Source: Seiridium cupressi (taxonomy: Eukaryota > Ascomycota > Sordariomycetes > Amphisphaeriales > Sporocadaceae). From it: a stretch of DNA of 64,000 nucleotides. The stretch covers positions 372,001 to 436,000 of the forward strand of contig JARVKI010000006.1 of NCBI GenBank assembly GCA_036674765.1, in the 5' to 3' direction. Positions 10,401 to 21,616 of the stretch are shown piece after piece (position 1 is the first letter of the stretch; the number at the start of each line of letters is the position of its first letter). A program made the translations under genes and the position numbers. The notes under the pieces are model-generated. The model was not told the origin of the DNA. It did no database searches and saw nothing but the letters and a program-made list of their open reading frames with translations.

Positions 10401-12409
10401 AACAAATACATCACAGATCCTTATGATGGTTCACGCAAGTTCTACACCATGAAGCACCGCGGCGATCTAAAACCTACTGATCTTCAGATCCCCAATGTAA
10501 AAGGTCTTGGCAATCAGCGGTCGCGCCGAGAAGCGCCCAATGACATCTGGAACTACAGTGTCAGCCTGTGGTCAAAGTCAAGAAGCAGGATTGAGGTTCG
10601 CAATGACCTCGCAGTCTTTGAGGCTGAATACATTCCTCTCCGAAGAAACCTTTTGGACGAGTACGAAAAGTCCGATAGCGAGAGCAATCGCTGCTACATA
10701 TGCTTTGCAACATTGAGGATTTCTTCGGTAAGCAATCCTTTGGTAAAACCAAGATTTTAACCGCTAATCTGGCGAAATAGTTACCAGTTGATGCTGTAGC
10801 CATGGCATCCAACCTCCCCGCCATCATTCACCGGCTAGAGTCTAACCTTATTGTCCTCGAAGCTGTTCATGGTTTGGATCTAGATATCCGCCCAGATCTT
10901 GCCCTCGAAGCCATGACCAAGGACAGCGACAACACGGATGAGCACTCAGCGGAGCAGGTCAACTTCCAAAGGGGCATGGGCAACAATTATGAACGTCTGG
11001 AGTTCCTGGGTGATTCATTCTTGAAAATGAGCACTTCGATTGCTTTGTATACGGAAGCGGCACCCAGAGACAGCGAGTTCAATCACCACGTTGATCGTAT
11101 GATTCTCATCTGCAACAAAAATCTTTTCAACAATGCTCTAGACCTCAAGCTTGAAGAGTCAATTCGGTCAAAATCGTTCAACCGTCGAGTGTGGTACCCA
11201 GAAGGCTTGGAGCAGCTTAGCGGCAAGATGAACACAAGCATCAAGGGCAAGAAAGGGACCGGCAGAAGCATTCATGTCCTGGGCGACAAATCCATCGCGG
11301 ATGTTTGCGAGGCACTGATTGGTGCTGCGTACCTCACGGGCAAGGAGAGTAATAGCTTTGATCTGGCTGTCAAGGCTGTGACTACTTTCAGCAACTCCAA
11401 GCTCGAAAACAAGTTCCACAAAATGAAGGCGTACGACGAGTTCTACGCGGCCTTTAAGGTACCCGCCTGGCAGTCGGCTGAGCCAACGGCGGTACATGTA
11501 GACCTCGCCAGGAAGATAGAGGTGAAGCTTGGGTACAAGTTCACACATCCGCGTCTTCTCCGCTGCGCCTTCATGCACGCATCCTACGGTTTCTCGTATG
11601 AGCATATCCCGTCGTATCAGCGTCTAGAGTTCCTCGGCGACGCTCTACTTGACATGGTGTGCGTCGACTATCTCTTCCACCGCTTCCCCGGCGCTGATCC
11701 CCAATGGCTCACCGAGCACAAAATAGCAATGGTGTCGAACCAGTTTCTGGGCTCGCTTTGCGTATCGCTTGATCTACACCGACACTTAGTGTCTCTGGCG
11801 CCCGATATGCCGCAGCAGATTGCCGCTTATGTCGACAGCATTACATTTGCACGAGAGCAGGCGGAGGAGGACGCCGTAAAAGCCAGCGGCTCTCGATCGT
11901 CTTACTCGCGCAGCTACTGGACTACGATTGAGGCCGTTCCCAAATGTCTGCCCGATATCATTGAGGCTTACATTGGTGCTATCTTCGTCGATTCAAAGTA
12001 CAACTACGGCGAAGTTCAGAGCTTCTTCAAGCATCACATCATGCCTTACTTCGAAGATATGCATCTCTACGACACCTTTGCCAATAAGCACCCGGTCACA
12101 TTCCTAAGCAATACGTTGCATCAGGACTACAGCTGTGCAGACTGGCGCGTCATGGTCAGCGAGTTGCCCCCCGATGGAAGCGGTCCCATGAGCGACACCA
12201 AGGTCGTAGGCGTGGTCATGATTCACGGTGCCGTGCGAGCCCACGCGACATCGGCCAGTGGTAGGTATGCCAAGATCGCGGCGGCCGGCAGATGCATAAG
12301 CCTCCTCAAGGATATGACGATCGATAAATACAAGAAGACGTTTGGCTGCGACTGTAAGCCGGAGGATGTCGCCGAGAGTGAGACTAGTAAGCATGCTACT
12401 GCAGTGTAA
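7405..12409 (+). CDS. dcl1: Dicer-like ribonuclease III, DCL1 class
   Basis: Three exons, 7405-9114, 9165-10727 and 10781-12409, with phase-0 introns of 50 and 53 bp, give 1633 aa, close to known DCL1 proteins (~1580-1600). Dicer cuts double-stranded RNA into small RNAs for silencing. Domains in order: disordered acidic N-terminus (1-185); helicase with PTGTGKT (~207-213), DEAH box FDEAHHAKKNH (~319), TASP (~355), GEEGLDIPDCN (~610) and the QSKGRARM motif VI (~632); dimerisation domain (~715-790); RNase IIIa with YERLEFLGDSFLKM (~1160) and its acidic partner ADVCEALIGAAYL; RNase IIIb with YQRLEFLGDALLDM (~1371) and DIIEAYIGAIF; and a C-terminal dsRNA-binding-like tail with FGCDCKPE. All catalytic acidic residues look present. 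The PREYQVELFERAKEKN helicase entry favours DCL1 over DCL2. The Walker A segment reads LPTGTGKT where LDTGSGKT is usual. In Neurospora the DCL1 orthologue has a role in meiotic silencing; that role is inferred here. Confidence 0.93.
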
Positions 12410-13769
12410 ATTGGTGGGGGACACAGCTTCACGCGCGAGCGCGTGGTGTGGTGAACATGCTCTGCAGTTATTGAAGAAAACATAGTTATATCAGAAAAAA
12501 AAAAAAAAAAAAAAAAGTGTCGTAGCTTGATTGGTAGATATTCTGGTGCATACAAAGTTTCAAGCATCTGAGACGTGTGTGACTTGGTGATTTACATATC
12601 TTCCAAGAGAATCAGGGCCATGATTTTCGGAAAAGGCCAATATCCATAGCTGATGAATGCATAGACCGAAGTTTTGAGACGCAAGTATCCGCAATCATAC
12701 GCCCTCATGGCTACTGTAGTCCTAATTACCTTACCCGGATAGCTTCTTCTGCGCCCATCTGTTTCCAAATCAACGCAGGTGGAGTGCCCCCTCTCGTCTA
12801 TGTCTCTTATGTACATGCCACAAGAAGTTGATATACAAGACAACTCTTTTAGCTCCCGATTACTATACCTGAACTTTCCGAAATTCGTTCAAAAGATGTT
12901 CTGCAATATACTTCCGCACACACTAATAACCACCATAGTCATTTTGACCAGCTATAGCACCTATGCGGTCGTTTCTTGGCATAGAGGCCATTCATGTCTC
13001 CGCAAAGTATTCTGACAAAATCGCGTAATATCTCCTCCTTGGTCTCGTCGGAGGTGATATATATATATAACAAGAATTTTACATACCAGAAAAAGTGCTA
13101 GCAACCTCGTGGGGGCAATGACGGGCTAGGTTTCACAGGTCACAGATCTGGTATTTGGTCACCATGAGACAGATTTCGTGGGTTTCGAAGACGCTAGCCG
13201 ACAGTCTTGAGAGATTATCGCCCCTATATCCTTAGAAAAGGGGGTTCTCAGACGTTGTTGGACACCAGACTATGCCGGCACAGTTCAGTTTTTAGTACGT
13301 CAAGCTTTCTTTATTTTCCTCCTCGGGCGCGGTGGGACTGGTTGAGTTTCACACGAGACACTTTCTGGAGAGTTTTAGGGACAATTGCAAAGAAAGTGAA
13401 ACTAGTAGATTCTCAATTAACCAGATCGCTTGCGCGAATCTGGACCTTTAGGTTTGCTCCTCGTAACTAGATCATGTATTACGTACAACACGAACCATGA
13501 AAAGGAAGGCTGGCGTACAATATGTAGAAATGGGTATTGCAAGAATTACATGAATGCGCGCCAGGCTGCCTGCCGAATAAACTCAAGAAAATTCCGGAGA
13601 ACAAGAAACCGTGTCTAAGCGTGCTCATCGATCATTGCCTGGTACTCCCAGGTATTTCACATGTAAGGAAAAGGGGTATTCGTATCGTTTCAAGCCGGTT
13701 GCCAAAATTATCCAAACGCCAATTCCCAAATCTTTCTTGGCCTTTAAATGACCAGCAATACTTGTTCAC
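12410..13769. other. convergent gap after DCL1
   Basis: The 1.36 kb between DCL1 (+) and the disordered-protein gene (-) holds no supportable ORF. It contains an A22 tract (12495-12516), a short tatatatata stretch near 13060 and otherwise unremarkable, somewhat AT-rich sequence. Short frames on both strands lack motifs. Confidence 0.5.
12495..12516 (+). repeat. A22 homopolymer tract downstream of DCL1
   Basis: An uninterrupted run of 22 adenines begins 86 bp after the DCL1 stop codon. It is the longest homopolymer in the window. It could be an ordinary mononucleotide repeat in the 3' UTR, or an assembly-sensitive stretch. Confidence 0.9.
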
Positions 13770-16406
13770 TCACTCCACGTCGGCGTCGAAGCCTGCGACG
13801 TTATATTTCTGCAAACGAGGCACATCTTTGCCCTTGCCGCTGTTGCTATACGCACGGATAGTCGAACCACTGGCGCCACTCAGCCGCTTTCTCCTCTTTT
13901 CCTCTTTGCGTAGTCTCATGGCGGTCATAATGTCTGCTGGGGTGATATCTCGCTCCTCTTCAATGACCTGTTCGCGACTGGCATATTTCTTGGGACGGTA
14001 TGGCTGTGCCGACGTCCAACGCCTGGCCAACGGGATATCGAAAGATAATTCATCTGCGCTATCTTCATCCAGTTCTTGCAGCTGGTCCTCATCGCTGCAG
14101 TCCGAGTCCGAATCCTCATACTGGTAAGCCGCTATTTTCTGTCGAGCGAAATGGCGACGTGACGCCTGCTTGGGTTCAGCAAGCAATTGCCTATATTTTT
14201 CTAGCAACAGATCATTATGTTCGGCACTCTTCTTTCTCCTCGGCGATTTAGGGGGTATCCGTGGTGGAGAAGCAGGCAGGAAGAGCGGAGCACCAGCATC
14301 AATCGCACCGTTGAGCCCTGGCAAGCCCAAACCGCTGAGCGCGAACCCGGTATCCTGAAATAGAAGGTGCTCTTCGCCCTCGCCTCTAGGATGTCGCGGC
14401 GCATCATAATCGTCGTCGGATGAAAGATAGTCGTCCATGTTGAACGTCGATTGGTTCGGTCTGTGAGAAGACCGTGGTGGTGATGGCATAGATGACACTG
14501 GGAACGGTAGTTGAAGCCGTGTTTCCGCTCCTGTGCGGTATGAGACGGCCCCCAGAGAATCACGGCTAAAGTTGGCTTCCTTGGCAAAGGGTGATAGGTC
14601 GATGGAGGTATTGGCAGTGTTTCGCGACTGTGGTCGGAAAGGGTTAGAACTCAGACTGGTGGCCGACGTCGAGTCCATAGACCAGTGGCGCATACTGCTC
14701 GATCGCTCCGGAATCTCATCCGAGTCGATGCGAGTCAGAGCTCGGCCGGAAGAAGCCAGCGGACTTCGAGAGCGGGCGGATTCCTCAACACCAAGTCGGT
14801 TATGGCCGATCGGGCGCTCCGACGATGACTTCTTGGGGGATCTGAATGCCTGCATTTGAAATTCCGTCACCCCCGAGAAGCCTTGGCTCCCCACAGTGTT
14901 CCCCCGGTCACGCCGAAGAGCATGCCCTTCTCCTGTCGGAGTGCGAGGCTGGATACGGAAAACATCGTCCTTGGGGCTGTTCATGCGTGTGGGCAAAGCC
15001 TGCAGGTTCTGTAGGCTTAGCCGTTTCGAAGGAATCTGGCTGGATTCCGATCTGGAAGTATGAGACATGGTTTTGCGCCTGTCATCTTTGGCAGCCTTGG
15101 AAAGCGGCTCTCGGGACGAATCAAAGACACCCCCTACGCCGTCATTCACGCCATTCATGTCACAATCCACTGCTGTAGCGTCATCTCCCCGCCTTATACT
15201 ATGTTGTGACCTCTGCTTCGACAACGCTCTTGTTCCAGAGTGATCCCTCTCGGCGGTCCCCAGTGCAGCTTTGCTCTTGACCCTCAGAGCATCTGGGAAC
15301 TCATTCAACCCATCTTGCTCACGTTTCCTGCGTGATGTCGTTAGATACGACGGTAACGACTTCCGCCATTCAGACTTGGTAGAGCCAGATAATCCTTCAC
15401 TGCCATCCTCATTGATGCGTATGCGAGCTTTTGGCAAATGGGGCTCTGCTTCCCCGGGGCGTCGGGTCTTTTTGGTCCTCGCTGCCCCTGCATCAGAGAC
15501 CAGTGACTTGGTTCGTAAACTGGAATTTAGCGAATGGTGCTTGTTTTGTTTGACATCATTTTGGTCATCCCTTTCTCCTCGAGCGGCTGGGACAAGGGAC
15601 GACGGCCTGCTATCCGCATATGGTGAGGAATATGACGTTCGGGCCTCTATGGAGCGCAGGCTGGTACCACCCTCACCAATGTTGCGGTCAGCCACATCTT
15701 CACCATAGTCCCGAGCCCCGGTCGCTTGGAGTCGCCGGCGAAAGTCGGTAGGATGGAAGCCTGCTTGGGCGTCGAGAAGATCGACGTAGGCGCCGGCGGG
15801 ACCAGAACGACTACTATGAATTGAGGATGACCTTTCACGAGTATATAGAGGCAATGGCTTGTGAGGAACGACTGGACCGGGACCTCTGTCTGGCAACCTG
15901 TAAGGGGGGCGTGGTTTAGTATAACGCACGGCTTGGTCCGGCTCGTTGTCAGGCAGTCGATATGGCGGTCCCTGCTTCTTTGGAGGCACTGCGGGAACTT
16001 TGGGGACCGGGTGGTTTTTCAACGATCCAGACCTTCGGCGAGCAGACCAGGCCTGTCTATCCTGGGACGGGGCGGTGCGCGGTCGTCCGGTATTCTCATC
16101 TTGTAGTCTTGATACTGACGGAGGCGGAGTCGGTGAGTGTTCTCCAAAGGATATGTCCTGTGTGTTTTTGAACCTTGGATGGGTCTTCTGCAGCGTTTCC
16201 AAGATATTGGGTCCATTGCCTGCTACTGGGACAGTTCCTGGGTAGAGTCAGTTGGTTGGTTCATTCTGTCTGGCATGGCTGGGGTTGACTATACCGCGAA
16301 TGGGGGGTAGCGACGCGACAGTTGCATTGTATGGTTGCGCTTTGAGAAGACCACTGCTCTCGGTTGCAGGAGCTGGCTTCCGGGAGAGAAAGCCCAACAA
16401 GCCCAT
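13770..16406 (-). CDS. large disordered Ser/Arg-rich protein of unknown function
   Basis: Two exons, 16406 to about 16295 and 16237-13770, are joined by an intron of about 57 bp and give ~859 aa. I do not recognise a catalytic domain. The N-terminus MGLLGFLSRKPAP starts with Met-Gly (possible N-myristoylation, not tested). Most of the protein is Ser-, Arg- and Pro-rich and predicted disordered, with repeated PPYRLPD-like boxes near residues 95-130. Two more ordered parts stand out: a segment with NMDDYLSSDDDYDAPRHP followed by KYRQLLAEPKQASRRHFARQ (about residues 690-760), and a C-terminal helix EERDITPADIMTAMRLRKEEK (about 810-830). Such proteins are common in filamentous fungi as fast-evolving scaffold or signalling proteins; any role here is a guess. 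The exon 1 boundary may be off by one base. Confidence 0.75.
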
Positions 16407-19400
16407 GTTTTAATTCCTGGTTACAGCCATACGTAGTTTTGCGGTCGAGTCCAATCGGCGATTTCGCGAGGTCTTAATGGGCTGGCTAATGGCGGGGTTT
16501 GACAGGGCCGAGTTGGTTACTTTCCAGACGCCATGCGACCGCTGGCAACGCAGACTCTCGCGAACCCGGTTGGCGTGGGGATTCGCGGTGCTCAGCTCCA
16601 AGAGAAGTCTGCGGAGGGGTGGAGGAATGGTTTTTGTGATTAGCTGTTGACAAAAGATCAGGAATGGCAACAGCAGCACGCAATGTACGACAAGGGATAC
16701 GGCGGGGACCTGGCTAAGAGAAACGAAACTTTCCAAAGGCTGGCCGAGTGAAGTGCAGATGTGAGCATTTAGTATTGGCCGGCGCAGAGCTACACTACAT
16801 TAGCCCTGGAGGCAGTCCTGTCAGAGGACCCTGGTTCCTTGCGTCGCTCTTGCATAAAGTATGGAGCACTCGTTCGCCATCCACACTGACCCTGCCCCTG
16901 TTCTCCCCTTTGAAATCCCTCGAATTACTCTCCTCCCATCCGGTTTGCGAGACACAGACGGCCAATCTACACGGTGCGACACGGCGCGCGCATCTCGCGT
17001 TGGCGTGGGACAACACTACCTACGTGTACGTAGCTGAGAGAGGACGTCTCTACCCCAATTTCCCCGGCGGTCCCGGGCGTTTGGTGAGCAAGGGCCCCTC
17101 CGCCGTTTGGATGGATACATTGTACGGGCATGATCGCGTTTGAGGCGTCATGCGCTTTGACGGTTGAATCTCGACCATAGCGCCCCATTGCTAACCGTTC
17201 AAATGAAGCGAAAAGTGACAAGCAGGTATGCCTGTGGAGATGGATCTCCATTTTAACTAAATAGCATTTATCTCAGAGCGCCCCATGCGCAGTATGTAGC
17301 ATTACCTACCGGCAGCTGGTAGGATAGGGGCCTCACTCAGCTCGTTGTGCCGGAGTCTCAACGAGAAGGGCAACTCAGCACTGGAGCTCTTTTCCTTTTC
17401 TGAAACCCGTTGCAGGGAAGCAATATCTCAGTCTCTACGTTTACGATCGAGTAGGCAGACGACGCTAAGAGCTGTCAAAAAAGAAGCAATCAAAATCATC
17501 CTCGAAGACCCTCCGCCAAGATCAGACGAGGATGATCAATTGGGAACCACCTTGCCAAGAGGCTATACTGCTTTCAGCTGCTATCTGCCTGTTTTGGGGA
17601 TGGCACTCATGCAGCTTCCGAACCCTGGTTATTTGATCTGGAGCCCTTGCTGTCTTGCCATTATCCAACTGCGTGCCATGAAATCACATCCTGTGGAATT
17701 CCCTTCCAGTTATTCGAGATTCTAGGACTCCATCTGGGTTCGGCGTCGCATGCGCCTTCCGGAGGGAACATAATAATCGATGACTCGATAACTGCTGGAA
17801 TTCGTGGTCGGACCAACGATAGTGTTGCCATAAGTGTAAATAGCCAGGAGCTCACTTGTGAAAGCGCACTGATAGAACAGGCTAGTGATAGTCTGGAATT
17901 CTCGCTATGCCTCTGGAGGCTAACTGGAGAAGCACTAAAATTCCGCCATTTTCAAGATTTGCACTTGCATCTTCTCTGGTCTGGGGTCGTGAGAAATAGC
18001 CAAATCTTGGGCGGCGCTCACAGCAGGGAACAAGCCAGCAAGAACCGAGGACAGGGACGTACTATGGTATCATGGTAATAATTGGCACTGGGGCATGTAT
18101 TTGTGGGCATTTAGTTGATGGCCGGGGTGTTCTGGCTCGTTGATTTACTCCAAAATCAGATGTACCTGGCCTGTGCGATGACCTTGAGGTGTGCCCTTTT
18201 TTTTTGCCCGATACCATAGTAGGCCGCAGCAATTCTTGACACAGGCGCGACTGGGGTCCAGCATGAGCGTCACTCTGTCGACTGTGGAAATTCCAGCCTT
18301 CCAGGTTGCCACAAAAGGAGAGACATGCTCGGAGGATTTGTGTGCAGTTGCCCCTGCAGGGTCTGAGGGGCTCCTATCTGTTTGCATTAGGGGGCGTTCA
18401 CACCCACTCGACCCAAGCGTGGCTGTCACGGCTCGGGTTAGACCTCTGATTAGTACCATGGCGCCGGTGTGAGTTGATGGCTCAGTAGATGCACGCCTGC
18501 ATCGTATCACCTGAGGGAAACGATCAGAGCGTACTTTTGGGCGGTAGCGGAACGGAACTGCAGACGACCGCACGCGAAAAGCTGGCGATCGCATAATAAG
18601 TGGTTGCAGTACTGCTCGTCGAGGGGGACCTCGAGTCAGAGCGTCCATTACCGTAGACGACAAACCCCGGATGGCCCACGTGGAATCATGACGCGAATCA
18701 TTTTAGCTCTCCAGACGACCTCTTGGCCTGGTTGCCGTAATAAGTAGATCCCTCAGCCGTCTTCCGTGGAAGTCTCCGACGGGAGGGCTCACAATCTACC
18801 TGGCTTATCTCCGACTCCAAATTAGTTTGTCGATAGTCCGAATTGGATCAACAAAGTACGCAACGAACGCCGGCGGCAACCAGCAGATTGGCAAAACAAG
18901 ACACGATCCCAATACTGTTGATCCCGCGTGCCCGCCCAACACTCAGCAGCCAGCCGTGCCCGGCTCACACACTCCGTGCGCAATATTCTGAGCACGAGTT
19001 TCGGGCGACTCGTACAACAGGCAACCAGCCGTGAGCGTTGCTGTGAGACATAATAAACAAAAGTCAAAGCCAATTCGTTCAGACTGTCTTGGTTGTTGCT
19101 TGGCGCCACCTGAAGGCCAACCTCGTTACATCTCTGCCAGGACATCGGAGCTAGAACAACGCTCTGGGTTGCATATTCATTCGAGTGAGCCGCCATAATA
19201 GCGCAACTGTTATGCTTGATATCAAAAGGCATGGATCCGAAGTCTTCAAGTCGGCGGGGCCTGCAAGGTTTAAGGCTCAAGAGTGCATAGACTTCACAGG
19301 TCCTGCTACACCTAAAGCTCGTTAGACAGAACGATCACCTGGTGTATATCTAAGAAGCCACCTTCTATGAACACGGTTAAGTCTCCGCTGTGTGATATTA

Positions 19401-19930
19401 GCATAACGACCCAGGAAAATGACCCAGCAAAATCCCGATTCTCAGCTTGCCTTACTAGGATCTGTCATCCGCTCCAATACACATATCATCAAACCAATTA
19501 TTCGCTTCCAACTTAGCTGAGCGTTATGTCAGGCAACTTGGCAGTCCTGCAACGGTATTGAATATGCCACGGTGGATGTCAAAATCGTTTTTGTAAATCA
19601 GCAGAAATAATGTATAGCTTACACACCTGATGGGTCAAGGACCATATTATCAAACATGGCTGCAGTTAAGAAAATGGGCAACCAGTCAGGACATACGGTG
19701 TGGCCAGGCGTATCGTGACTGCCAACACAATTGATGGAGGGAGGAAAGTACTACCACATCTGAATGTGCAAGCTGTGAAAGAAGCAACTCCTTGAGATGT
19801 CCCCCCCTGGTCACTACCCATCGTTGTCCCAGTATTCCTCGAGTTCGCTTGACATTGAACAAGCCATCCTGTACTACTCCTTTGTACAACGCGCATCTTT
19901 TACCTAGTATCTTTGGGACCCGATTCCTAT
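16407..19930. other. gene-poor stretch, start of accessory island
   Basis: This 3.5 kb has no gene I can support. Several ATG-started frames of 100-170 codons exist on both strands (for example 18145-18663 minus and 18822-19280 minus), but their translations are Cys/Arg/Ser-rich without domains, codon bias or splice continuity. No transposase, reverse transcriptase or terminal repeat was seen. Confidence 0.5.
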
Positions 19931-21616
19931 ATGTCCGCAAAAGCTCGAAACTATTATACCCCTAGATTCAGATTGTGGTCTCAAAGTAAGACGACACCCA
20001 TGCCAGTACCACCCAGACAATCGTCCGCTCCGCCAGTCGTACCTTGCGAATGGCGTGGTGATCCTCCCGAGCCAGAATTGGACGATCTATCATATCAGCA
20101 CAACCCTAAAACAGCAGATACCCCTGCAGACCATTGCGATTGGAGTGGCGATTCTACTGAGCCAGAACTTGATGATCTCGCATACCAACATGCCCCAAGG
20201 CACAAGCCCAAGCCTAGGAAAGTTCCTGCCGAGACAGAGGAGCCTGTTCCAGGGCCGCCAGTAGAGATTCCTGTGAGTGATGGCACGTGTACGAGTTGTC
20301 TGAGACTAGTATTGACGTGAAGACCCAGCACGTAGAGGAGCCGCAACATTGTCACCTTACGCCTCCTCCTCCCACCTCGCCTGAATCACTTCCGCAAGAT
20401 ACACAACCTTCGCAACACGCTCACTTCTCCAAATTGCTATCTAAAGCTTCGAGAGGGAAAAGACGCCTGGAGGCGAGAATAAGGCGTCACGAAGCGAGGC
20501 GCAGGGCAGAGAGGGCTATACACAGAGCAAGGAAACAACTCAGGAAAAAGAGGGCCAAGCACCGGGTTAGTAGAAATGAAAAGCGTGAGCTACGTAAGAG
20601 CAGGAGGGTTGAACCTCGTTTCCGTCAACGGGATATGATGGTGCCATTTCAGGAAGTTGAAGCGAGTTCGGCGCAACTACCTGAAGGGAGAACCCAGGCC
20701 GCTAACACGGCCGAACCAACATTACCAGGCGCACAGCAACGTCGACCTAGTCGTTTCGATTTGAAGAAAGGCTTTCGCAGACTAACGCATCAGCCAGGAT
20801 CTTCCTCAAAGGCCCACCAACCCTCGGATTCAGGGATTCAGTCATACCCTCCTGGTCAATTACAGGAGGACATTGAGTTGTTGAACCAGCATCCGGACCA
20901 ACGCTTGGAGGACGATGAGCGCCCTGGTAACCAAGGTAAGCTGAATCATCCTATCAACACGAACAAATACAGGCGCACCAAAGAACGAGAATCTTGAGAG
21001 CACAATGTGTCCATATTAGGTCTCATTATCATGCCGCTAAATACCGTCACCATGAGAATGCAGATGCTGACCAAAGGAACGAAGGTCTCGATGGCACTTC
21101 AGATTCACGTTCTCCAGCTCCCAATGAGAGGTCTACCGCTGGCTCATCGAAGAAAAGGCAAGTCCCTTATTTTATCCCACGGAATCCTAGTAACTTACGA
21201 AAGTAGCAGCGTGGTCAGTGTCGAGAAGATTGGGTCTGATTCTAGCGCGGAATCGGCTCAGGCGGAGGTGCATCCTGAACTCCTTGTTCGAAAACGCGAA
21301 TGTGGCCACTCCAGTAGTGTGTAAGTTATCTTAGAAGCATCTCATTTAGGCTGTAGGCGCTCCTGTGGACTGATATCTGTTTGATAGACCACGTAAACGG
21401 TCACCGTCAGCTCGCCGCAAAAGCAAGCCCACTACACAGAGTGATGATCAAACCAGTTCGCCCGGAAAGTTGAAGCGTGCAAGCTGTCTCTGCGGTGCTA
21501 TGCCTCTAAGCCCGACAGAATTAGCGGATTACGAAACACCACCTTTCAACACTCCTAGGTTTGGAACTCCAGGCCATGAGGATATCTCTACTGACGGCTC
21601 TTACTTCGAGGAATGA
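19931..21616 (+). CDS. orphan multi-exon gene with 30-residue tandem repeat and basic helix
   Basis: I do not recognise the family. A consistent model has exons 19931-20272, 20329-20935, 21064-21157, 21207-21320 and 21388-21616 (461 aa). Introns 1 and 4 are canonical (GTGAGT..CAG, GTAAGT..TAG). Intron 3 starts with GC (GCAAGT), a known minor donor class. The acceptor of intron 2 is uncertain: 21000 also keeps frame. Residues ~38-90 hold two copies, offset by exactly 30 codons, of a unit built on C-[ED]-W-x-G-D-x-x-E-P-E-L-D-D-L-x-Y-Q-H. Exon 2 carries a very basic, helix-prone segment (about residues 150-205) rich in Arg, Lys and Ala, which could bind nucleic acid or act as a nuclear signal. 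The C-terminus has a CLCG motif and a Pro/Thr-rich acidic tail. Four introns keeping one frame argue that it is, or was recently, a real gene. Confidence 0.6.
20045..20194 (+). repeat. two-copy 90-bp coding repeat
   Basis: The Trp-containing units starting at the Cys codons 20045 and 20135 are offset by 90 bp and share about 14 identical residues over 20, including EPELDDL and YQH. The nucleotide sequences have diverged, so the duplication is not recent. Confidence 0.75.
21158..21206 (+). other. GC-AG intron in the orphan gene
   Basis: A 49-bp intron with donor AAAAG|GCAAGT and acceptor GTAG. Removing it joins the frame of SSTAGSSKK-type sequence upstream to SSVVSVEKIGS downstream, whereas both frames otherwise stop or lose coding character. 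GC-AG introns are about one percent of fungal introns. Confidence 0.55.

Noticed and set aside
16410..16736. 108-codon minus-strand frame with a signal-peptide-like start
   Set aside because: It ends directly before the start codon of the disordered-protein gene, so it is in that gene's leader or promoter; the hydrophobic start alone is not enough.
17345..18078. two overlapping plus-strand frames of 126 and 143 codons
   Set aside because: Different frames, no motif, no plausible intron to join them.
18145..18663. 172-codon open frame, minus strand, in the gene-poor island
   Set aside because: Arg/Ser/Pro-rich text with no domain, no neighbouring exon in phase and no good start context; it looks like chance openness.
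18822..19280. 152-codon open frame, minus strand
   Set aside because: No motif or hydrophobic pattern, Cys and Arg scattered; no splice partner.
20273..20309. 37-bp candidate intron in the orphan gene ending at the first TAG
   Set aside because: It is too short and leads into a stop; the 56-bp version ending at 20328 keeps frame and has a better CAG acceptor.
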